Positions 8,844 to 15,931 of a stretch of 32,931 nt of DNA are shown here, one piece after another. Location of the stretch: assembly GCA_943357745.1 (NCBI GenBank), contig CALRGN010000005.1, positions 1-32,931 on the forward strand. Reading direction: 5' to 3'. Position numbers and translations under genes: made by a program. The notes below the pieces were generated by a model. The model did not search any database, was not told the origin of the DNA, and saw only the letters and a list, made by a program, of their open reading frames with translations. The first letter of the stretch is position 1, and each line of letters begins with the position of its first letter. This stretch comes from Candidatus Uhrbacteria bacterium. GTDB taxonomy: Bacteria; Patescibacteriota; Patescibacteriia; UBA9934.

Positions 8844-8919
8844 GGTTGCAGGGGTAGGATTTGAACCTACGACCTCCGGGTTATGAGCCCGGCGAGCTGC
8901 CTGGCTGCTCTACCCTGCG
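8843..8919 (-). tRNA. tRNA-fMet (CAU), initiator
   Basis: This 77-nt cloverleaf carries an encoded CCA. The acceptor CGCAGGG/CCCTGCA has an unpaired C1 opposite A72, and the anticodon stem has three G-C pairs (GGGCTCATAACCC). Both are hallmarks of bacterial initiator tRNA. The anticodon is CAT and the T arm contains TTCGAAT. The bidirectional terminator follows directly. Confidence 0.96.
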
Positions 8920-9008
8920 AAAATTCAAGGCGACATTATGTTAACATGGAAGAAGTTAACTAGCAAATCAAGTTCTCACCTATGCCAAAAGTATTTTGGT
9001 AAAATATT

Positions 9009-9075
9009 AAAAAACAAACCCCGTGCTGAGACGATTAGCCCTCCCAGTAGAGGGGGCTGGTCGTCTTGCACGGGG
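9009..9075 (-). terminator. Rho-independent terminator of the alpha-CTD gene
   Basis: Read on the minus strand, CCCCGTGC ... GCACGGGG encloses a further stem between AGACGACCAGCCCCCTC and GAGGGCTAATCGTCT, followed by TTTGTTTTTT. This long, strong intrinsic terminator lies about 40 nt past the stop of the 9117-10274 gene. Confidence 0.9.
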
Positions 9076-9116
9076 CAAGAGAGTGACAAGTGCGCCGTGG
9101 TGAGCGGCGCGCGCGT

Positions 9117-10274
9117 CTATGTGTCCTTGGTGGTCGTATCAAAGTCCGCCTCGGTCATCCCGAGACGCAGCTCGAAAAACGACAGCATAGTCTTGACATC
9201 GTTCAAGGAATCGCGTCCAAAGTTCCTGATGGTGAGCAAATCGCGTTCCGTTTTGAAGACGAGCTGGTCAACGGTCTTAATACCCGCGGAATCCAAGCAG
9301 GTTTCCGTTCTCACCCTGAGTTCGCATGCATAGATACTGCGGCTGAGGACTTCGATGTCAAAAAGAGTCTTCCCCGCCCCGATACTAGGATGCGAGATCT
9401 CTTCCCGCACCTGGTGATCGCGCCTCATCTGCATCGTCTCGATCTCGTTCACCTCGCGAGCGATTGCGGCGATCTCGATTTCCCAGAGCTCACCGTGCCA
9501 CTTGGGAGGCGACCAGTTGCGAGGCAGAAGAGCACCGGCCCACAGACGCGAGCCGACCTCATGAAGAATGGCCTTGATCCTCTCGAAGTCACCCGTTGAG
9601 CGCATGCCTTCGGGGCAGTGTTGGAGACGACCGCACTTGAAGACTTCGCCGACGTAGTGGATGTCGTCCTGGTGCAAGCGACGGGCGAGCCCGCGGTAGG
9701 CACACTGCTCGTGGGGCGAGCGCAGTCGACGACCCATGTTCGGGATCTCCACCTCCCAATCCGGCGCCGCCGGCGTGGGATGACGCTCAAGGATGAGCGT
9801 GTTGATCTCGGCCAAGAAAGTCGGATCGCTCCAGTACGACGGCTGCCACCCCAACCCGATCGGGTCGATGTGGGAATGGAGACCGAATCGGTCTGCCAGC
9901 ACCTTCATCATCCTCCGTTCACTGGTCTCGCGGCCATGAGCTCCCCGGGGATTAAAGTACACGTAGTAGAGCTCGCCCACGTAGCGGATGCGCCGATAGG
10001 CAAGGTAGGACCGATCTTTGCGGGAGAAGGGTACATCACACACCTCAAGATCGAATACCGCCATGACGTCCTTGACCGGCGAGCTCTTGGATGCCTGAAT
10101 GAAAGCGGCGAATTTTCCCTCCTTGAAGGCCTGCATGACCTCGAGGAGCACCGTCACGTCGCTCAAGGAGCGTTCGTTGGTGAGAATGTGCCCCATTGCC
10201 GAACCCGTGAGGGCGGAGAGACGCTTCAATGCCTCGAGCTTCTGACGATCGTTCATGCCAGTTTCCGTGGACAT
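9117..10274 (-). CDS. Stand-alone protein with three RNA polymerase alpha-CTD-like modules
   Basis: The last ~70 residues (303-373) closely resemble the RNA polymerase alpha C-terminal domain: GIKTVDQLVFKTERDLLTI, RNFGRDSLNDVK and the terminal LRLGM. Two weaker modules show the same helix-hairpin-helix pattern, around residues 83-132 (YRRIRYVGELYYV) and 185-245 (LARRLHQDDIHYVGEVF). There is no alpha N-terminal assembly domain, so it is not rpoA. Alpha-CTD domains bind DNA minor grooves and activators; this may be a DNA-binding transcription modulator (inference). The gene is conspicuously GC-rich (about 60% in the rows I counted) against AT-richer neighbours, and has a consensus promoter, a strong GGAGGT SD and its own terminator: an autonomous, probably transferred cassette. 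Long antisense ORFs over it are GC-driven shadows. Confidence 0.75.
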   Translation of the reverse strand: MSTETGMNDRQKLEALKRLSALTGSAMGHILTNERSLSDVTVLLEVMQAFKEGKFAAFIQASKSSPVKDVMAVFDLEVCDVPFSRKDRSYLAYRRIRYVGELYYVYFNPRGAHGRETSERRMMKVLADRFGLHSHIDPIGLGWQPSYWSDPTFLAEINTLILERHPTPAAPDWEVEIPNMGRRLRSPHEQCAYRGLARRLHQDDIHYVGEVFKCGRLQHCPEGMRSTGDFERIKAILHEVGSRLWAGALLPRNWSPPKWHGELWEIEIAAIAREVNEIETMQMRRDHQVREEISHPSIGAGKTLFDIEVLSRSIYACELRVRTETCLDSAGIKTVDQLVFKTERDLLTIRNFGRDSLNDVKTMLSFFELRLGMTEADFDTTTKDT

Positions 10275-10279
10275 GATTC

Positions 10280-10285
10280 ACCTCC
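10280..10285 (-). promoter_or_regulatory. Strong Shine-Dalgarno of the alpha-CTD gene
   Basis: GGAGGT lies 5 nt before the ATG at 10274. It is the only full-consensus SD I noticed in the window, where most genes have weak or no SD; it fixes the start. Confidence 0.85.
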
Positions 10286-10296
10286 CTATTGGATTG

Positions 10297-10309
10297 TTGA
10301 ACAGTTCAA
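10297..10309. promoter_or_regulatory. Palindrome in the alpha-CTD gene leader (possible operator)
   Basis: TTGAACAGTTCAA is a perfect 6-bp inverted repeat around one central base, about 20-30 nt downstream of the predicted start site. It could be an operator or a small hairpin; the binding protein is unknown. It does not match the spacing of the Gram-positive SOS box. Confidence 0.4.
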
Positions 10310-10335
10310 ATCACCCCACCTTGTGGTGAGGGATG

Positions 10336-10364
10336 ATACTACCTCTTTTAGCTCATTTTGTCAA
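10336..10364 (-). promoter_or_regulatory. Consensus promoter of the alpha-CTD gene
   Basis: On the minus strand, TTGACA (10364-10359), a 17-bp spacer and TAGTAT (10341-10336). The leader is about 55 nt and contains a CTCACC-ACAA-GGTGGG hairpin and the TTGAAC palindrome. Confidence 0.85.
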
Positions 10365-10370
10365 TCTCCT

Positions 10371-10397
10371 GGCTCACATGCCAATTCAAAGCAGTAA
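10371..10397 (-). repeat. 27-bp upstream element, copy 1
   Basis: Minus-strand sequence TTACTGCTTTGAATTGG followed by CATGTGAGCC. It ends 6 bp before the TTGACA of the alpha-CTD gene and matches copy 3 at 24 of 27 positions. Confidence 0.8.
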
Positions 10398-10471
10398 TGA
10401 TCCCCCGTTTTAATAATTGGCCAAGCAAACCACTCAACTATCAAACTCCAAATCAGGTGTTAAAAAAGGAA

Positions 10472-10498
10472 TTACTGGTTTGAAATGGAATGTAAGTG
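10472..10498 (+). repeat. 27-bp upstream element, copy 2
   Basis: TTACTGGTTTGAAATGG followed by AATGTAAGTG. It ends 6 bp before TTGACG of the DHH gene promoter and matches copy 3 at 22 of 27 positions. It is inverted relative to copy 1 across a ~75-bp gap in which I see no gene. Confidence 0.8.
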
Positions 10499-10504
10499 AT
10501 CGCC

Positions 10505-10534
10505 TTGACGCCTTGATGCAATCCAAGCTACTCT
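10505..10534 (+). promoter_or_regulatory. Candidate promoter of the DHH-like gene
   Basis: TTGACG and TACTCT are separated by 18 bp. The predicted start near 10541 leaves a short pyrimidine-rich leader without an SD. Confidence 0.55.
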
Positions 10535-10565
10535 ACCCCCTTATTTTTCTTCTCCCCCCACCCGC

Positions 10566-11717
10566 ATGATCTCCCCCCATGAACAACTAGCCAAGGCCAT
10601 ACTTAAAGCCGAACGGCCGCTGTTAATACTTTCGGCTGAGCCTACGGTGGACGGATACGCCGCCATGATCGCTATCAATGAAGTGGCCAAGCTATTGCAA
10701 AAGAATTTAACGGTGGTGAGTACTGGTGGTAATGCTCCTAGTCAGCTAGCTTTTCTTTCTCCTCCGGAGATCAAGAGCGATCTAACTAATTTGCGTTCGC
10801 TCACGGTGCAGGTGAATACAAAAAAAGCGAAAGTGGAGGAACTTTCTTATAGTGTTGAAGGCGAGGTAATTAATATTCACCTTCTCCCAAAACAAGGGTT
10901 CTGGACCACGGATGATATTAAAATTTTAAGCACCGCCTATCGGTACGACCTAATCTTGGCGCTAGGACTGGGATCGCTCTCGGGAGCGGGCATGATTTTT
11001 CAGCGGTATCAGGATTTTTTCTATGCAACGGCGATTATTAATCTTGACTTTGGCATGATGAGTGAAGAATTTGGTCAAATTAATTTGGTGGACCAAACGG
11101 CTACTTCACTCTGTGAAACGGTGGCCTATGCCCTGCCGGCACTGGGAGAAGAAATGTTAACGCCGGCCGTGGCCACCGCCCTACTGACTGGGATTATTTC
11201 TCAAACCAATAGTTTTAAGGACGAGCGGGTAACCACTAAGACCTTGAATCTAGTAGCTAAATTAATGGCCGCCGGCGCTAAACGAGAAGAAATTAATCAA
11301 AAATTGTATCGCACCAAATCGGTAGAGACTTTAAAACTATGGGGTAAGGCATTGGGAAATCTTAGAAGTGAACCGGAGTTGCGGTTAGTTTGGACCATGC
11401 TAACCCGGCAAGACTTTTTGCAAACCGGCGCCAATGAAGAGGCGTTGCAGGATATTGTTCAAGAGCTTCTGCGTAATTCTCCGGAGGCGCAGGTGGTGGT
11501 GATTTTTGAAGAACGAGGACTGGATTTGATTAGCATTCATATCCATGCCGAACGTCCGTTTGATGCCCTGGCGCTGGGGGCACCATTTAAGGCGGCCGGT
11601 AGCCGACAGAAAGCCACCTTGCTTGTACCGGAAGAGAACCTGCAAGGAGCGGAAAAAGTAGTAATGGATCATTTGAAAAAAACTTTACGGGAAGGGGTAC
11701 GCGGATTCTCTTCATAG
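10566..11717 (+). CDS. DHH-family (NrnA/MgpA-like) protein with lost catalytic motifs
   Basis: The 383-residue length and fold pattern match bacterial DHH/DHHA1 phosphoesterases, which degrade nanoRNA or cyclic dinucleotides. The landmarks are recognisable but altered. The first motif (HxNPDxDxxGS) reads SAEPTVDGYAA. The DHH motif region reads INLDFGMMSEEFGQINLVD, keeping the FG.iNLVD tail but not DHH. The DTxxF segment reads QTNSF. The DHHA1-like C-terminal domain contains ERGLDLISIHIHAERPFDA. Most metal ligands are therefore absent, so it is probably a non-catalytic binding protein (inference). It is followed after 29 nt by the CCA-enzyme-like gene, which has its own promoter. Confidence 0.7.
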   Translation: MISPHEQLAKAILKAERPLLILSAEPTVDGYAAMIAINEVAKLLQKNLTVVSTGGNAPSQLAFLSPPEIKSDLTNLRSLTVQVNTKKAKVEELSYSVEGEVINIHLLPKQGFWTTDDIKILSTAYRYDLILALGLGSLSGAGMIFQRYQDFFYATAIINLDFGMMSEEFGQINLVDQTATSLCETVAYALPALGEEMLTPAVATALLTGIISQTNSFKDERVTTKTLNLVAKLMAAGAKREEINQKLYRTKSVETLKLWGKALGNLRSEPELRLVWTMLTRQDFLQTGANEEALQDIVQELLRNSPEAQVVVIFEERGLDLISIHIHAERPFDALALGAPFKAAGSRQKATLLVPEENLQGAEKVVMDHLKKTLREGVRGFSS

Positions 11718-11722
11718 TATCC

Positions 11723-11740
11723 TCACGATCGTGATAAAAT
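11723..11740 (+). promoter_or_regulatory. Leaderless promoter with palindrome upstream of the CCA-like gene
   Basis: The extended -10 TGATAAAAT ends 6 nt before the ATG at 11747, so transcription would start at the ATG itself. The 12-bp perfect palindrome TCACGATCGTGA (11723-11734) overlaps the TG of the extended -10 and could be an operator. Confidence 0.5.
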
Positions 11741-11746
11741 AGGGGC

Positions 11747-13045
11747 ATGAGCCCCTTATTTTATTCCAGCCATATCTCCCCCTCCACCCGCGTGGGTGCT
11801 GTTTTAGCACAAGATAAGAGAAGTGGTTTGGCTTTTCAATTGTTGTCCCACTTCCCTCAGGCGCAAGTGAGCCTGCTTGGCGAGGGAGTGGCACAAGCAG
11901 TACAAGGCAAACAGCCGGCACGGTTGCAATTTGGAGTGTCAGGCTTGGCGTCGGAACGATTGGATAAGTATTTGCAGGCGCAAGGGCATGGTCAAACAAT
12001 TGAGTTTGTGACACTTAATCCAAATAATTATCGCCATCACAATCATCGTCAAGCTGTTTTTGATTATTGTCACGCTCAACCGTTTAGTTTAGATGCAATC
12101 ATCTACTCAATTAACCGCCATCAAATAGTTGACCCGTTTGGAGGACTGGCCGATCTAGCCCAGCAAAGATTGCGACCGGTGGGTAAATTTGATCAACTAA
12201 TAAACACCAACCCCGCGCTCAATCTACGCGGACTCAAATTGGCGGGTCAATATGGCCTCTCACCGTCTGTGAAGATTAGAGATAGCTGGGATGATTCTTG
12301 GGAAGCATTACAAGCGGTGAGTGCTGGTGCCGATGGTTTTGGCGAATATAGGTATCCACGGAGGATGGTGGGCGAGGGATTTGCTCAAGTTTTGGCGACT
12401 GGCAAGGAAGGGATGAATTGGTGGCAGGATAGTTTAGCTAGCAAAACTCTGACCCCGGAGCTTGGTTTACTAGAACAGACTCACTCCGCTAAACATGAAC
12501 ATGGACTAGCCGAGGGTTTAGAATCGCTCATAAAACTGCCGGTGCAAATGGCGGAGCTAGCTTTGAGCGCGCTGTTGTTACCTTTAGAAAATTTGGCGGT
12601 ACCGACCTTAAAAAAATTGATCGCCAAACTGCATCTATTTCATAGTCGGAGTTTAAATCACTCAAAAGCGGAATGGCTCACTCATCACGGTTATCATCTG
12701 CTTCACCTTCCGGCTCATTTAGGTGAACCGTCGTATGGACAGCTGGCGCAACATGAACATAGTGTTGATTTGGGCCGCCTTTTAAAGGCCCAGCATCAAG
12801 TGATGTCGTTTGACCATAAGCGACTTGAACGACTGGAACGGTTGCATGAGGCGATCACTCAGTGTGATTCGGTTGAATCAGATATGAATCAAGAACGGTT
12901 GATTAAAGGGCGGGATTTGATGAGCGTGGGATTTCTCCCGGGATCACATGTAAGATTTATTTTACAAAAAGTCTTTGACGCCCAGCGGTGTGGCTTGATT
13001 TCTTCCAAAGAAGAGGCGATCCGTTTGGCACTGGGGATGATTTAG
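11747..13045 (+). CDS. CCA-adding enzyme/poly(A) polymerase-like protein lacking catalytic head motif
   Basis: In this 432-residue protein, residues about 114-165 match the family neck region: AIIYSINRHQIVDPFGGLADL, then RLRPVG and LNLRGLKLAGQYG, cf. INAL...DPFGGL.DL...R.VG...LR..RFAA.LG. The C-terminus matches the tail region (RLIKGRDLMSVGFLPGSHV, AQRCGLISSKEEAIRLAL). The head, however, has LLGEGVAQAVQGKQPARLQFG where active enzymes have GGxVRDxLLG...DxD, so the carboxylates that bind catalytic metal are missing. The RRDFTINA motif reads QPFSLDAI. It also has a His-rich central part. It is probably a pseudoenzyme that may still bind tRNA. An active CCA enzyme must be elsewhere, since tRNA-Leu at 25444 does not encode CCA. 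Confidence 0.68.
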   Translation: MSPLFYSSHISPSTRVGAVLAQDKRSGLAFQLLSHFPQAQVSLLGEGVAQAVQGKQPARLQFGVSGLASERLDKYLQAQGHGQTIEFVTLNPNNYRHHNHRQAVFDYCHAQPFSLDAIIYSINRHQIVDPFGGLADLAQQRLRPVGKFDQLINTNPALNLRGLKLAGQYGLSPSVKIRDSWDDSWEALQAVSAGADGFGEYRYPRRMVGEGFAQVLATGKEGMNWWQDSLASKTLTPELGLLEQTHSAKHEHGLAEGLESLIKLPVQMAELALSALLLPLENLAVPTLKKLIAKLHLFHSRSLNHSKAEWLTHHGYHLLHLPAHLGEPSYGQLAQHEHSVDLGRLLKAQHQVMSFDHKRLERLERLHEAITQCDSVESDMNQERLIKGRDLMSVGFLPGSHVRFILQKVFDAQRCGLISSKEEAIRLALGMI

Positions 13046-13106
13046 TAAATGGTTTCTCTATATGTACCAATGTACCAAACTCGCACCTACTTCCAAAACA
13101 AATAAG

Positions 13107-13146
13107 GAGGGATTTGGGAAAGAATTTTCCATTTTATCCTCTTTTT
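13107..13146 (+). terminator. Probable Rho-independent terminator after the CCA-like gene
   Basis: GAGGGAT ... GGGAAA-gaa-TTTTCC ... ATCCTC followed by TTTTT forms a two-part stem with a small internal loop. It separates the DHH/CCA-like pair from the restriction operon. Confidence 0.65.
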
Positions 13147-13161
13147 GTTATAGGAGATTGC

Positions 13162-13188
13162 TTACTGCTTTGAATTGGAATCTAAGCC
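13162..13188 (+). repeat. 27-bp upstream element, copy 3
   Basis: TTACTGCTTTGAATTGG followed by AATCTAAGCC, about 70 bp before the mod start codon. Unlike the other copies, no convincing -35 follows at 6 bp; a CATAAT -10-like hexamer is at 13213-13218. Confidence 0.75.
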
Positions 13189-13256
13189 CTTTCGTTATGG
13201 GGAAAAATAAGGCATAATTCTTAACAATAGCTGTCTAGGCTGAATATTGAAATTCT

Positions 13257-15122
13257 ATGAAAACATCGAAATTGGATGGAGATTCCACGAACCAACAAGA
13301 AGCCCTTCTTGCGTTGCTGAGACAACACGCCCCCGAGGTCTTTAGTGAAAACAAGATCGACGTAAAGCAACTCCGCGCCACTTTGGGCGAGGAAGTTTTA
13401 GCTGATGCAGAGCGTTATGGTTTGAACTGGGCTGGCAAGATGGATTGTTTCCGAACAATTCAGGAGACCACAACGAACACCCTCAAGCCTGTCCGTGATG
13501 AGTCGGTAAACTTCGACAGTACCGAGAATCTTTTTATCGAAGGCGATAACCTAGAAGTTTTGAGGGTTCTTCAGAAGAGCTACTACGGCAAGGTAAAAAT
13601 GATTTACATCGACCCTCCCTACAACACGGGAAACGATTTTATTTACAACGACAAGTTTTCCCGAAACAAGCGGGAGTATCTCGAAGAGGTTGGAGCGATT
13701 GATAAAGAAGGCAACGTCGTGAATGCCGGGTTATACACGCAGAACACGAAAGATAGCGGACACTTCCATTCGGATTGGCTCAACATGATGTATCCGCGTT
13801 TGTTTTTGGCGAAGAATCTCCTTCGACAGGATGGAGTGATGTTTATTAGTATAGATGATAATGAAGTATACAATTTACGAACAGTCGTGAATGAGATTTT
13901 TGGAGAGGAGAATGTAGAAGAAATGATTTGGAGAAAAAGCGGAATTGGTCGTGATGGAAAAATGAAAAACACGACCACATTCAGAAATGATCATGAGTAT
14001 GTATTAGTTTGCCATAAATCTATTAAAGATTTGAACAAATCTTTTGAGATACCTAACTGGCAGAATCAATACGGAAATCCAGATTCTGATCCAAGAGGAA
14101 GTTATAAGGCCGGAAGCATTTCAAGAAAAGATGAGGCATCAAATCCACTGCATAAATTTTACTACACAGTAATATCTCCTGTCGGAAAAGAATTTACAAG
14201 GCAATTTGAGATTAGTAAGGATGATTTCCTTAGACTCGATGAGGATAAGAGAATTTATTGGGGTAAGAATAAAGATGCTGTACCAGCAGTCAAAATTTTT
14301 ACTGAAGAAAAACGAGAAGTCACCACGTCCTCGTTAATTGAGGATAAACTTTGCACCACAACAATTGGATCCAAGGAGCTCGACGAACTACTTAATATCG
14401 AAGGTTTAGGCATAACGGCTAGACCAAAGCCAGTTACGTTGATAAAAAAACTTACTCAAATTGGCGATGATAAAGATGGTATCGTGATAGATTTTTTCGC
14501 TGGTTCCGGAACGACTGCTCATGCCGTGATGCAACTCAACGCTGAGGACGGCGGCCACAGAAAATGGATCTGTATTCAGCTGCCAGAAAAATGTAAGCCA
14601 GAGACTGAAGCCGCAAAGGCTGGATTTGTTACGATTGCGGATATCGCAAAAGAACGTATTCGACGTGCGGGCAAAAAGATTAAGGAAGAAAATCCAGAAA
14701 AAACTTTTGATGTAGGATTTAAGCTATTCAAGATTGATGAGAGCAATTTCAAGATTTGGAATACCCACGTGACGAGCGTCGAACAATTGGAGCAACAGAT
14801 GATTGAGATGTTCGATAACGTCCAACCCGGTGCCACGAAAGAGGCGATGATGTACGAGTTGATTCTGAAGAGTGGCAAAGAGCTAAATGTTGCAATCGAA
14901 GAAAAGACTGCCGGGGGAGAAAAGTATTTTAGAGTAAATGACGGCTCTTTGGTGATTTGTCTTGCTGACAAGTTGAGCAAGGAGTTGTTTACAGGAATCC
15001 TCACCGAGAAACCAAAGAAGATTATCGTCCTCGACAAGTCTTTTGGGAATGACGATCAACTCAAGACGAATCTACTCCTCCAAGCTGAAGGTGCGGGAGT
15101 TGATGAGGTACGCGTGATTTAA
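13257..15122 (+). CDS. Type III restriction-modification methyltransferase subunit (Mod)
   Basis: This 621-residue N6-adenine DNA methyltransferase also supplies target recognition for the restriction complex. The N-terminus has the Mod-like ATLGEEVLADAERYGLNWAGK. Motif IV is IYIDPPYNTGNDF (DPPY at 119-122) and the AdoMet-binding motif I is DFFAGSGTTAHAV (about 412-424); this IV-before-I order is the beta class typical of Mod. The intervening stretch (about 220-400) is the target recognition domain; parts of its DNA are more AT-rich than the flanks (one row about 23% GC against about 53% near the 5' end), suggesting recombined specificity. It is the first gene of a four-gene operon; the next gene starts 2 nt after its stop. 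No SD is seen. Confidence 0.95.
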   Translation: MKTSKLDGDSTNQQEALLALLRQHAPEVFSENKIDVKQLRATLGEEVLADAERYGLNWAGKMDCFRTIQETTTNTLKPVRDESVNFDSTENLFIEGDNLEVLRVLQKSYYGKVKMIYIDPPYNTGNDFIYNDKFSRNKREYLEEVGAIDKEGNVVNAGLYTQNTKDSGHFHSDWLNMMYPRLFLAKNLLRQDGVMFISIDDNEVYNLRTVVNEIFGEENVEEMIWRKSGIGRDGKMKNTTTFRNDHEYVLVCHKSIKDLNKSFEIPNWQNQYGNPDSDPRGSYKAGSISRKDEASNPLHKFYYTVISPVGKEFTRQFEISKDDFLRLDEDKRIYWGKNKDAVPAVKIFTEEKREVTTSSLIEDKLCTTTIGSKELDELLNIEGLGITARPKPVTLIKKLTQIGDDKDGIVIDFFAGSGTTAHAVMQLNAEDGGHRKWICIQLPEKCKPETEAAKAGFVTIADIAKERIRRAGKKIKEENPEKTFDVGFKLFKIDESNFKIWNTHVTSVEQLEQQMIEMFDNVQPGATKEAMMYELILKSGKELNVAIEEKTAGGEKYFRVNDGSLVICLADKLSKELFTGILTEKPKKIIVLDKSFGNDDQLKTNLLLQAEGAGVDEVRVI

Positions 15123-15124
15123 GT

Positions 15125-15931
15125 ATGGCTATCCCAGAAGAAATTACAAGAACGATTAATAAATCCGACAGTGGATTTTTAATCGAGACTTCGAGCTTCT
15201 TGGAGTCTCAGGGCTGGGTTGTCACGATCAGTCCGTACTATCTTGATTCTTTTACGGGAAAGAGCCGAGAGATTGATTTGCTTGCTACGAAGACTGTCGA
15301 TGTGCTCTATGGTAGACGAATCGGTTCCGCGACTTACAATCTTATTATCGAATGTAAGGATATAAGGAATGGTGATCCAATGAATAACAATGCTGTTTTT
15401 TGGTTCAAGGATTCTGCTAAGTATGAAAAAGAGCTATCAGATTTTGTACAAAGGCATTTTTCAGACGATCCAAAAAATTGGGATCAGTTGAAAAACCTCC
15501 ATTATTTTGAAAACCCCGACACCGCCTTCTTGTTCGAGAGCGCTGACAATGGTGGTAAAGACCGTGAGAACGGTTCTGTTTTTAAGGCGCTTACTCAGGC
15601 GCTTCACTCGTTGATTTATTTTCGAGCAGAAGGTTATGGAAGCGTAAATACTACGGGCTACAACGTTCGGCACTACTTGCCTGTTGTTGTTTATCGAGAT
15701 ATTTCAAACGCTGTATATAAAGTGAACGACGATCGAATCGAGCAGATTAAAGAGAATTTTCTACTCGCAATGAATTACTCTTACAGTCACCCTAAGAAAG
15801 GAACGGCCATATCAGAATTCTTCCTTGTCGATGTGGTGAGACATGAGCTGCTCCAAGCGTTTTTAGACAAAATTTCGAGCGACCTGAAGAATTTACAGTC
15901 GTATATTCAGGATAAGGACGATCAAGTATGA
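15125..15931 (+). CDS. PD-(D/E)XK nuclease-like protein inserted between mod and res
   Basis: I do not recognise a named family for this 268-residue protein. The N-terminal ~80 residues show the restriction-endonuclease-fold pattern: E21 in helix 1 (GFLIETSSFLESQGW), D51 (SREIDLLA) and the E-x-K pair E76/K78 (LIIECKD), with spacing typical of Mrr-like PD-(D/E)XK nucleases. The remainder is not recognisable. It starts 2 nt after mod and overlaps res by 4 nt (ATGA), so it is translated with the restriction complex. Type III systems normally place mod and res next to each other, so this looks like a dedicated accessory. Possible roles are an extra cleavage or nicking subunit, or a fallback nuclease. 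Confidence 0.6.
   Translation: MAIPEEITRTINKSDSGFLIETSSFLESQGWVVTISPYYLDSFTGKSREIDLLATKTVDVLYGRRIGSATYNLIIECKDIRNGDPMNNNAVFWFKDSAKYEKELSDFVQRHFSDDPKNWDQLKNLHYFENPDTAFLFESADNGGKDRENGSVFKALTQALHSLIYFRAEGYGSVNTTGYNVRHYLPVVVYRDISNAVYKVNDDRIEQIKENFLLAMNYSYSHPKKGTAISEFFLVDVVRHELLQAFLDKISSDLKNLQSYIQDKDDQV

Noticed and set aside
10297-10309. SOS (LexA) box
   Set aside because: TTGAACAGTTCAA has GAAC and GTTC one base apart, not the four-base spacing of the Gram-positive SOS box; kept only as an unassigned palindrome.
9618-10397. Long plus-strand ORF (259 aa) opposite the alpha-CTD gene
   Set aside because: It is a GC-driven antisense shadow; the minus-strand frame has a recognisable alpha-CTD domain, promoter, SD and terminator. 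The same applies to ORFs 9090-9599, 8938-9333, 9449-9790 and 10045-10281.
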